Notes: a model not told the origin generated them from the letters alone. 5,862 bases of DNA from Candidatus Multiplicimicrobium inquinatum (GCA_002344825.1 DDUN01000069.1:10762-16623), one strand, 5' to 3'. Shown: positions 1 to 5,053, counted from the first letter of the stretch. Program-made: numbers and translations.

Positions 1-173
1 ATTCGGCTCATTCATTTCGGAAATTTAAAGGTAAATTAAAGACCGCTCAAAAAGAATCAGATGCCAGGCGGCTGCAAACGCCCGCGGAGGCGTATGCGAA
101 GAGATACGCCGCACAAGGAAGTGTAGCAGCCAACGCAGCAGATGATCTTTTTCAGCGGTTGAGTACTTTATGA
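1..173 (+). CDS. 3' end of an unidentified ORF overlapping the surE start
   Basis: Reading from base 3, the frame stays open for 56 codons and stops at TGA 171-173. That stop overlaps the surE ATG at 170-172 as ATGA, the usual arrangement for translationally coupled genes. The other two forward frames stop within the first 40 bases. The visible peptide begins SAHSFRKFKGKLKTAQ and ends DDLFQRLSTL. It is basic, then alanine-rich, with no motif I recognise. From about residue 14 to 52 it is encoded by palindromic repeat copy A, so the ancestral C-terminus was probably changed by the insertion. The 5' end lies outside the window. An open frame of this length could occur by chance, so the call rests mainly on the ATGA overlap and on the weak Shine-Dalgarno of surE, which suits coupling. 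No function can be assigned. Confidence 0.5.
   Translation, partial: SAHSFRKFKGKLKTAQKESDARRLQTPAEAYAKRYAAQGSVAANAADDLFQRLSTL
43..158 (+). repeat. Palindromic repeat family, copy A
   Basis: This is an imperfect hairpin of 116 bp. The outer stem pairs CCGCT-C-AAAAAGA (from 43) with TCTTTTT-C-AGCGG (ending 158), leaving one C-C mismatch. A middle stem pairs GCGGCTGC near 68-75 with GCAGC-CAA-CGC near 126-135, leaving CAA bulged. The inner hairpin is GGCGTAT (89-95) with ATACGCC (104-110) and an 8-nt loop. The blocks GCGGAGGCGTA and TACGCCGCACAA are shared with copies B and C. This copy lies inside the upstream ORF without breaking its frame, and ends 11 bases before the surE ATG. Confidence 0.85.
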
Positions 174-958
174 AAATTATTATTACGAACGATGATGGTA
201 TTCACTCCCGTGGTTTGATTACGTTAGTTGAAAGACTGGGGCGCGATCACGATATTTTGGTTGTCGGACCCGACTCGGAACGCTCCGCCACGAGCCACTC
301 GGTGACGATTCATGAGCCGATTATTGTTCGTGAAGTTAAAAAGGGCGAGGGCCTTGAAGTTTATGCCGTGCAGGGTACACCCGCAGATTGTGTGAAATGG
401 GCTGTTTCTGAATCGGGATTTAAGGCGGATTGGGTTGTTTCGGGCGTGAACCGAGGCGCGAACACGGGGATCAGTGTTTATTATTCGGGAACAGTGGCGG
501 CCGCGCGCGAGGGCGCGATTAACGGCATTTCTTCTTTGGCGGTTTCATTGTGCGGCAGAGATTTTGAAGATTTTCAGCCCGCCACTGAAATAGCTGCCAA
601 ATTAATTGATCACTTTGGGCTTTCCCGCGCCGAAAACGGAGACGCCTGGCTTTTTAATTTATCGGTTCCGCCTTGCGCGCAAAAAGAGATGAAAGGCATT
701 CAGCTCGCAAAACAGGCTCGATCAAAATTTATTGAAGAGTTCATTCGTTTTGAACCTGACCAGCTTGAGAAAGAAAGTCATGCCCGCCACTATCAGCTTG
801 CGGGGGGGATTCATTTATCCGCGCCGGACGGCACCAGCGATGAAGAACTGATGCATGAAGGATGGGCGGCTTTAACGCCTTTATCGATCGATCAAACGGA
901 TTATTCGGTTTTGCAGAAATTAAAGAACAGCTTGGAGATCAAAAAAATAAAGCTGTAA
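170..958 (+). CDS. surE: SurE, 5'/3'-nucleotidase (survival protein)
   Basis: SurE is a cytosolic, metal-dependent phosphatase that removes the phosphate from nucleoside 5'- and 3'-monophosphates, and in some members from short polyphosphate. The 262-residue length is normal for the family. The N-terminus shows the signature TNDDGIHSRGL, with metal ligands D8 and D9. GPDSERSATSHS supplies the conserved S39, GTPADCVKWA follows at 69-78, and SGVNRGANTG at 91-100 carries the metal-binding N94. The segment YYSGTVAAAREGAINGI is also typical. The start at 170 is fixed because it places NDDG at the standard distance from the N-terminus. The upstream sequence has only a weak Shine-Dalgarno (TTGAG), and the ATG overlaps the stop of the preceding ORF, so translation is probably coupled. 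The gene ends 22 bases from the convergent small gene, with no clear terminator between them. Confidence 0.97.
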   Translation: MKIIITNDDGIHSRGLITLVERLGRDHDILVVGPDSERSATSHSVTIHEPIIVREVKKGEGLEVYAVQGTPADCVKWAVSESGFKADWVVSGVNRGANTGISVYYSGTVAAAREGAINGISSLAVSLCGRDFEDFQPATEIAAKLIDHFGLSRAENGDAWLFNLSVPPCAQKEMKGIQLAKQARSKFIEEFIRFEPDQLEKESHARHYQLAGGIHLSAPDGTSDEELMHEGWAALTPLSIDQTDYSVLQKLKNSLEIKKIKL

Positions 959-980
959 GAGACTATGCGTTCAGAGGCAG

Positions 981-1172
981 TTACTTCGCAATATTTCCGT
1001 CAAGCGTCTCGAAGATAATAGTAACGAGGTTGTGGCATTGAGGGCATTTGATTTGTTTGAAGGCCTGAACGTTGTCGTGCTTCGGGCGATACATAATCGA
1101 TAAAATCTTTGTTTCGAAGTGAGATTCATCACCCGAATATTGACAAGATTGGCACTGATAGTTCGCTTTCAC
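981..1172 (-). CDS. Small zinc-ribbon-like protein, unknown function
   Basis: I do not recognise a named family. From a GTG start at 1172-1170 it encodes 63 residues. It has two CxxC pairs, C7-C10 (CQSC) and C43-C46 (CPQC), about 33 residues apart, which fits a single treble-clef or zinc-ribbon fold. The tail is VTIIFETLDGN. The GTG start is preferred because AAGGAGAA lies 5-6 bases upstream. A TTG at 1202 would add ten residues but has no ribosome binding site. The frame remains open further up to a stop at 1262-1260, so a longer form from an unusual start cannot be excluded. It is convergent with surE and divergent from the exported-protein gene at 1367. Such small CxxC proteins may bind nucleic acid or protein, but nothing here shows which. 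Confidence 0.62.
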   Translation of the reverse strand: MKANYQCQSCQYSGDESHFETKILSIMYRPKHDNVQAFKQIKCPQCHNLVTIIFETLDGNIAK

Positions 1173-1366
1173 AAGTTCTCCTTCATCGTTCTGATGCCCC
1201 AAAAGGCTTTCGGGGTAATAAGAGATTTCGGCGGAGAGCTTTAAAACTTTAACGCCGAATTACGCGCGGCTCTTAATAAATGTTCAAAGTTAGTTGATTT
1301 ATCTAGATCTAGGCGTAACGGCGAAAGCTTGATACAATTCCCAGCAAATAAAAAGCGGGGGAACCC
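1173..1366. promoter_or_regulatory. Divergent intergenic region with a 10-bp palindrome
   Basis: This region must hold the promoters of the minus-strand zinc-ribbon gene and the plus-strand exported-protein gene. A perfect palindrome, CTAGATCTAG, lies at 1303-1312 near its centre and could be an operator. A TACAAT at about 1333-1338 could be a plus-strand -10 box, but no convincing -35 element sits 17 bases before it. CGCCGAATTACGCG (1254-1267) and GGCGTAACGGCG (1312-1323) form a loose inverted repeat around the palindrome. None of this is strong enough to name a promoter with confidence. Confidence 0.3.
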
Positions 1367-1738
1367 ATGAAGAAATTTTCGTTTTTGGTTTTTATCGGAC
1401 TTATTAGCGGTTGTTTACAGACGCATGCCATGGTGTCGGATTATGATACGGAGTTCGCGACAAGCACGCGTACTCAGCCGGGATATTTCGCAAACATGGC
1501 GAATGACTGGCGCCGAGGAATTACGAATATCGTTTCGAGCCCGCTTGAAATTCCGATTACGGTGATGAATTACCACCGCGAAGATAAAAATCCTCCGGTA
1601 GTTAAGCATGCGGCGGGTTTTTTTGACGGAATTATCCGCGCCGTTGCTCGCTGCGGATCGGGAATGTGGGATGTGGCCATTGGACTTATTCCCGGCGATC
1701 AAGAGGGAGCTCCGGTTAAGCCCGAGACCCTTTTTTAA
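1367..1738 (+). CDS. Exported TIGR04073-like protein (exosortase-system associated)
   Basis: This 123-residue exported protein has a basic start (MKK), a hydrophobic core at residues 4-14, and ISGC at 13-16. ISGC fits a lipobox with C16 as the lipidated residue. A signal peptidase I site after THA (residue 21) is the alternative. The mature part has RRGITNIVSSPLEIP at 49-63, then GFFDGIIRAVARCGSGMWDV at 84-103. This arrangement, an arginine-glycine start, an N-x(2)-S-x-P-x-E-x-P core, then a glycine/arginine-rich segment, recalls the TIGR04073 family, which often occurs in genomes with exosortase/PEP-CTERM systems. The match is from memory, not a search. The start is supported by GGGGGA a few bases upstream. 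The gene stands alone and is divergent from the zinc-ribbon gene. Its role is unknown; periplasmic or membrane-anchored location is inferred. Confidence 0.72.
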   Translation: MKKFSFLVFIGLISGCLQTHAMVSDYDTEFATSTRTQPGYFANMANDWRRGITNIVSSPLEIPITVMNYHREDKNPPVVKHAAGFFDGIIRAVARCGSGMWDVAIGLIPGDQEGAPVKPETLF

Positions 1739-1740
1739 AG

Positions 1741-1772
1741 AGACCAACGACTGAAGACTATAGACCAAAGAC
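1741..1772 (+). repeat. Short direct repeat, AGACCAAnGAC x2
   Basis: AGACCAACGAC at 1741-1751 recurs as AGACCAAAGAC at 1762-1772, a 21-base period with one difference. It begins just after the stop of the exported-protein gene. It is a low-complexity GAC-rich tract. The following 1773-1836 is AT-rich with no gene and no clear promoter, although this stretch or the repeat after it must carry the promoter of tRNA-Ala. Confidence 0.5.
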
Positions 1773-1836
1773 CTGTTTTCGATTAATATTTCCCACTCGT
1801 TTCACGGGTTTTGTTCTTTTATTTTATTTTTGATGT

Positions 1837-1950
1837 CCGTTCAAAAAGCTCAGGTTCAAGGCGCAGTCGAGCGACTGCGGAGGCATAGTTGAAATCTATG
1901 CCGCACAAAGAAGCGATGCCTGCAACGCCGAAGCTGGGTTTTTTCAACGG
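1837..1950 (+). repeat. Palindromic repeat family, copy B
   Basis: This 114-bp copy has the same orientation as copy A. The outer stem pairs CCGTT-C-AAAAA (from 1837) with TTTTT-C-AACGG (ending 1950), with the same C-C mismatch as copy A. The middle stem pairs AGGCGCAG with CTG-CAA-CGCC. The inner hairpin is GGCATAG (1882-1888) with CTATGCC (1896-1902) and loop TTGAAAT. Relative to copy A, the outer fourth pair changes from C-G to T-A, and the inner hairpin changes at two pairs, each time on both strands. It ends only 5 bases before tRNA-Ala. Confidence 0.88.
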
Positions 1951-1955
1951 AACAG

Positions 1956-2031
1956 GGGCCTGTAGCTCATTTGGTAGAGCATCTGCATGGCATGCAGGGG
2001 GTAAGGAGTTCAACTCTCCTCAGGTCCACCA
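1956..2031 (+). tRNA. tRNA-Ala, anticodon GGC
   Basis: A complete cloverleaf is present. The acceptor stem is GGGCCTG (1956-1962) with CAGGTCC (2021-2027). It includes the G3-U70 wobble pair (1958 with 2025), the known identity mark for alanyl-tRNA synthetase. The D stem is GCTC/GAGC, the anticodon stem TCTGC/GCAGG with loop ATGGCAT (anticodon GGC at 1989-1991), and the T arm AGGAG-TTCAACT-CTCCT. The discriminator is A2028 and CCA is encoded at 2029-2031. It reads GCC and GCU codons. Confidence 0.97.
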
Positions 2032-2068
2032 AATTTTTTTGAAAATTTGAAGTTGATAGGTTTTTCAT

Positions 2069-2153
2069 GCGAGAGTGGCGGAACTGGCAGACGCACTGGA
2101 CTCAAAATCCAGCGCCCTCTAAAGGCGTAAGGGTTCGACTCCCTTCTCTCGCA
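2069..2153 (+). tRNA. tRNA-Leu, anticodon CAA
   Basis: This is an 85-nt type II tRNA. The acceptor stem is GCGAGAG (2069-2075) with CTCTCGC (2146-2152), and the discriminator is A2153. The anticodon stem CTGGA/TCCAG holds loop CTCAAAA, with CAA at 2103-2105, which reads UUG. The long variable arm at 2113-2128 forms a CGCC/GGCG stem. The T arm is AAGGG-TTCGACT-CCCTT. The 3' CCA is not encoded; TTTTT follows, so a CCA-adding enzyme must finish it, unlike the neighbouring tRNA-Ala. A 37-base spacer suggests co-transcription with tRNA-Ala. Confidence 0.96.
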
Positions 2154-2305
2154 TTTTTGATTTGCTGAAAATGATTAAGCGCGGCGTTGCAGCCCTCGCA
2201 TCATTTGTGCGGCGTAGGTTTCACTACGCCTCCGCAGATGTTCGGTTGCGCCTTGCGCTTAAACCATTTTGAGCAAATCAAATGGGTATGAGGAAGGGAG
2301 TCGAA
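2134..2305. repeat. Extended inverted repeat reaching into tRNA-Leu
   Basis: Around copy C the palindrome is longer than the family element. TTCGACTCCCTTC (2134-2146), which is the T loop, T-stem 3' side and first acceptor base of tRNA-Leu, recurs inverted without mismatch as GAAGGGAGTCGAA at 2293-2305. Between these ends and the core, the arms match imperfectly over the former acceptor end (TCTCGCATT against the complement of GGGTATGAG). They then match well again from TGATTTGCT inward. The right-hand arm therefore carries an inverted, partly decayed copy of the tRNA-Leu 3' end. Confidence 0.7.
2158..2280 (-). repeat. Palindromic repeat family, copy C (inverted)
   Basis: This copy is about 123 bp and lies opposite in orientation to A and B. 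Read on the minus strand, the outer stem pairs TGATTTGCT-C-AAAATG with CATTTT-C-AGCAAATCA, again with the C-C mismatch. The middle stem is AGGCGCA with TG-CAA-CGCC. The inner hairpin, on the plus strand GGCGTAG (2211-2217) with CTACGCC (2224-2230), carries the loop TGAAAC in the minus-strand reading. It starts 5 bases after tRNA-Leu. It has the longest and best-paired outer stem of the three copies, which may mean it is the youngest. Confidence 0.88.
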
Positions 2306-2330
2306 GTGAGTCCCGACAAAATCGTTAAGC

Positions 2331-2378
2331 ATCATAAGTAAAAAAAGCTGACTTAATGTCAGCTTTTTTGCTTATGAT
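2331..2378. terminator. Strong bidirectional hairpin terminator
   Basis: ATCATAAG (2331-2338) pairs with CTTATGAT (2371-2378). Inside this, AAAAAAGCTGAC pairs with GTCAGCTTTTTT around the loop TTAAT (2353-2357). The core GCTGAC/GTCAGC is flanked by an A tract on the left and a T tract on the right, so it can act as a rho-independent terminator on either strand. On the plus strand it should end the tRNA-Ala/tRNA-Leu transcript and insulate leuS from it. Confidence 0.88.
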
Positions 2379-2389
2379 AACTTTGTGAG

Positions 2390-2458
2390 GGACGAGTGGC
2401 CGAGCTGGAGTGAATGCCGCTGGCTAAGCGGACATGAACGCAAGCCGCCGACTCCCGT
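2390..2458 (+). pseudogene. tRNA-Ser(GCU)-like relic in the leuS leader
   Basis: The sequence follows a class II serine tRNA in order but fails at its 3' end. GGACGAG (2390-2396) sits where the acceptor 5' strand would be, followed by TG and GCCGAG as positions 8-15. D-loop-like GG and GAA follow. CCGC-TGGCTAA-GCGG (2417-2431) resembles the anticodon arm with GCT, but position 33 is G instead of the invariant U. After a variable-arm-like segment, CGACTCCCG (2449-2457) matches a T-loop and T-stem 3' half, but the GGGTT that should precede it is missing. No acceptor 3' strand or CCA follows. It could be a decayed tRNA gene or a tRNA-like structure. It ends about 30 bases before the leuS ATG. 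Confidence 0.45.
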
Positions 2459-2490
2459 AATATTATTGATTACAAAAAATATAAGGTTTT

Positions 2491-4956
2491 ATGGCATCCG
2501 GCTTCAAACAATATCCTTTCCCCGAAATTGAACCCAAATGGCAAAAGTATTGGGTTGAAAAGAAGACTTTTAAAACTCCCGACCCTGTCGGTGAAAACGC
2601 CAAAAAGCCCAAATACTATATTCTTGATATGTTTCCGTATCCTTCGGGTTCCGGTCTGCATGTCGGCCATTTAGAGGGTTACACTGCCACCGATATTCTC
2701 GCGCGCTACAAACGCATGCGCGGTTTCAATGTTATGCATCCGATCGGCTGGGACGCTTTCGGTTTGCCTGCCGAACAATACGCCATCGAAACGGGAACTC
2801 ATCCGCGTGCGACCACCGAAAAAAATATCAATACTTTCCGCCGCCAGATTCAACGCATTGGTTTCAGTTATGACTGGGACCGTGAAGTGAACACGACCGA
2901 TCCCAATTATTACAAGTGGACCCAATGGATTTTCACCAAACTGTATGAAAAAGGTTTGGCTTATGAAGCCGAAATTTCGGTGAACTGGTGTCCCGCGCTT
3001 GGGACTGTGCTCGCCAACGAAGAAGTGATCGACGGAAAGAGCGAACGCGGACAGCATCCCGTTATCCGCAAACCGATGCGCCAATGGGTTTTGAAGATTA
3101 CCGCTTACGCCGATCGTCTTTTGGACGATTTGGAATTGCTTGATTGGCCGGAATCGATTAAGGAAATGCAGCGCAACTGGATCGGGAAGTCGACGGGAGC
3201 GGAAGTTGAATTCGCAATTGAAGACTCAGCCGAAAAAATAAGAATTTACACCACGCGCCCTGATACGCTTTTTGGCGCAACCTATATGGTTCTTTCTCCC
3301 GAACATGCTTTGGTTTCAAAAATCACGACCGCAACCAAGCAAAAGGCCGTTCAGGAATATCAAACGCAAGCCCAGCACAAATCTGATTTAGAACGCACCG
3401 ACCTAGCGAAAACCAAAACCGGAGTTTTTACCGGAGCTTACGCGATTAATCCGGTAAACAAGAAACCCATTCCGATTTGGATCGCTGATTATGTTCTTGC
3501 CAGTTATGGTACGGGCGCAATTATGGCGGTGCCGGCGCATGATGAGCGCGATCACGAATTCGCTCAAAAATTCAGCCTGCCTGTGATTCCCGTGATTCAG
3601 CGCAGCGACGCGGAACTGGAAAAGCTTGCGGGTAAAGATCCCAAAGAGGAGTTGTTCACGGGTGAAGGTATTAATTTTAACAGCGGTTTTCTGAACGGTT
3701 TAAAAACAACCGAAGCGAAAGAGAAAATCACGCAGTGGCTTGAAGAAAATAAAATCGGCACAAAAAAAATTCAATACAAGCTGCGCGACTGGCTTTTTTC
3801 GCGCCAAAGATATTGGGGCGAGCCTTTTCCGGTTGTGCATGCGGACGGCAAATCGCAGTTGGTGAAAGAAAGCGAGCTTCCGATTCGATTACCCGAAGTG
3901 GAAAGCTACAAACCCACAGGTACCGGTGAAAGTCCGCTTGCCGGAATTGCAGAGTGGGTGAATGTGACTGTGGACGGCAAACCCGCGAAACGCGAAACGA
4001 ATACGATGCCGCAATGGGCGGGCTCCTGCTGGTATTACCTGCGCTATCTCGACCCGAATAATTCTGAGAAATTAATCGATCCCGTTAAAGAAAAATACTG
4101 GATGCCGGTTGATCTTTATGTTGGCGGCGCCGAGCATGCGGTCTTGCATCTGCTTTATTCACGTTTCTGGCATAAAGTTTTGTATGACCTCGGTGTGGTT
4201 TCGACGAAAGAACCTTTTCAGAGTTTGACGAATCAGGGCATGATTCTTGGCGAAGACGGACAGAAAATGTCGAAGTCGCGCGGCAATGTCGCGAACCCCG
4301 AAGAAATCATGGATGCTTACGGCGCCGACAGCGTGCGTCTTTATGAAATGTTTATGGGCCCGCTTGAAATGACCAAGCCATGGAATACTTCGGGTGTCGA
4401 AGGTGTTTACCGTTTTCTCGGCAAAGCTTGGCGCCTTTTTATGGATCAGGAAGGGAATGCAAGTCCCGCGGTTCAGGATGTCGAGCCCACGCAGGGTGAA
4501 CTTAAAATTTTGCACAAAGCCATTAAGAAAGTTACCGAAGACACCGAAGGTAAACGTTTCAACACGGCGATTTCCGCGATGATGGTTTTCGCCAATGAAA
4601 TGGGTGAAATTCAGGTGCGTTCCAAAAAAGTGCTGCGCCAGTTTCTTTTACTGCTTGCCCCGTACGCGCCGCATTTGGCGGAAGAGCTTTGGCATCGCAC
4701 CGGCGGCACAGACACTTTGGCTTATGAAACCTGGCCGGCATGGAATGAAGAAGTGCTCAAAGAAAATGAAGTCGAACTCGCGGTTTTAGTCGGCGGAAAA
4801 GTGAAGACGAAGATTATGGTGCCGACCGGCGACAGCGAGGAAAATATCCGCAAGGCTGCTTTGGCGCTGCCGGATATTCAAAAGCTGATCGCGGGCAAAA
4901 CCATCAAACAAGTCATTGTTGTACCTGGACGCATCGTCAATATCGTCGCGGTCTGA
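2491..4956 (+). CDS. leuS: Leucyl-tRNA synthetase (LeuRS)
   Basis: LeuRS is a class Ia cytosolic enzyme that activates leucine with ATP, charges tRNA-Leu, and hydrolyses mischarged products in its CP1 editing domain. At 821 residues it is full length. HIGH appears as HVGH at 57-60. The editing domain carries the threonine-rich TTRPDTLFG at 254-262 and GTGAIMAVPAHDERD at 340-354 with the conserved D351. KMSKS is at 592-596. The C-terminal domain ends in VPGRIVNIVAV. The first zinc knuckle is absent: NWCPALGTVLANEEVIDG is followed by KSERGQHPVIRK where E. coli-type enzymes have cysteines. This matches the Bacillus-like subtype. The start at 2491 gives the usual N-terminus (YPFPEIEPKWQKYW) with AAGG a few bases upstream. 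TATTAT at 2461-2466 may be a -10 box, giving a short leader, but its -35 is poor. A terminator precedes it, so it should have its own promoter. Confidence 0.98.
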   Translation: MASGFKQYPFPEIEPKWQKYWVEKKTFKTPDPVGENAKKPKYYILDMFPYPSGSGLHVGHLEGYTATDILARYKRMRGFNVMHPIGWDAFGLPAEQYAIETGTHPRATTEKNINTFRRQIQRIGFSYDWDREVNTTDPNYYKWTQWIFTKLYEKGLAYEAEISVNWCPALGTVLANEEVIDGKSERGQHPVIRKPMRQWVLKITAYADRLLDDLELLDWPESIKEMQRNWIGKSTGAEVEFAIEDSAEKIRIYTTRPDTLFGATYMVLSPEHALVSKITTATKQKAVQEYQTQAQHKSDLERTDLAKTKTGVFTGAYAINPVNKKPIPIWIADYVLASYGTGAIMAVPAHDERDHEFAQKFSLPVIPVIQRSDAELEKLAGKDPKEELFTGEGINFNSGFLNGLKTTEAKEKITQWLEENKIGTKKIQYKLRDWLFSRQRYWGEPFPVVHADGKSQLVKESELPIRLPEVESYKPTGTGESPLAGIAEWVNVTVDGKPAKRETNTMPQWAGSCWYYLRYLDPNNSEKLIDPVKEKYWMPVDLYVGGAEHAVLHLLYSRFWHKVLYDLGVVSTKEPFQSLTNQGMILGEDGQKMSKSRGNVANPEEIMDAYGADSVRLYEMFMGPLEMTKPWNTSGVEGVYRFLGKAWRLFMDQEGNASPAVQDVEPTQGELKILHKAIKKVTEDTEGKRFNTAISAMMVFANEMGEIQVRSKKVLRQFLLLLAPYAPHLAEELWHRTGGTDTLAYETWPAWNEEVLKENEVELAVLVGGKVKTKIMVPTGDSEENIRKAALALPDIQKLIAGKTIKQVIVVPGRIVNIVAV

Positions 4957-4975
4957 TTTTTTTGCTCTGAGCTTT

Positions 4976-5052
4976 AAGCCGGAGTTTACTCCTGACCTAT
5001 GGTCGCAAGCCGGAGATTTTCTCCGGACCAGCGGTCGTATGACCGTATGACC
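4976..5052 (+). repeat. Tandem double-hairpin repeat after leuS
   Basis: Two adjacent units of 31 and 32 bases (4976-5006 and 5007-5038) share the layout AAGCCGGAG, short loop, CTCC, GACC, three bases, GGTCG. Each forms two small hairpins: CCGGAG/CTCC(G/T)G and GACC/GGTC (loops TAT and AGC). The second unit is followed by GTATGACC twice (5037-5044 and 5045-5052). The loops differ while the stems are kept. It may serve in 3'-end formation of the leuS mRNA. No T tract follows either unit directly. Confidence 0.75.
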
Positions 5053-5053
5053 A

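Noticed and set aside
43..158. Integron attC site
   Set aside because: The repeat is a long imperfect hairpin with unpaired bases, like attC, but I see no GTTRRRY/RYYYAAC core boxes at its ends and no integrase or cassette array.
959..980. Terminator between surE and the convergent small gene
   Set aside because: The 22-base gap has no inverted repeat or T tract.
1415..1768. Minus-strand ORF opposite the exported-protein gene
   Set aside because: It lies antisense to nearly all of a gene with a good signal peptide and a recognisable family pattern. Its own translation is rich in R, H and S, with no motif.
1819..2013. Minus-strand ORF of 64 codons
   Set aside because: It runs through repeat copy B and most of tRNA-Ala, and the amino acid string follows repeat and tRNA sequence. 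It is an accidental open frame.
2030..2049. AT-only hairpin CAAATTTT/AAAATTTG between the two tRNAs
   Set aside because: It is a perfect 8-bp inverted repeat, but almost all A-T and too weak for a terminator. The spacing suggests the tRNAs are co-transcribed.
43..2280. CRISPR array
   Set aside because: The copies are far apart, over 110 bp long and in both orientations, with genes between them. There is no regular spacer pattern.
2381..2490. T-box riboswitch in the leuS leader
   Set aside because: There is no T-box bulge sequence of the AGGGUGGNACCGCG type and the terminator lies upstream of the tRNA-like part, not after it.
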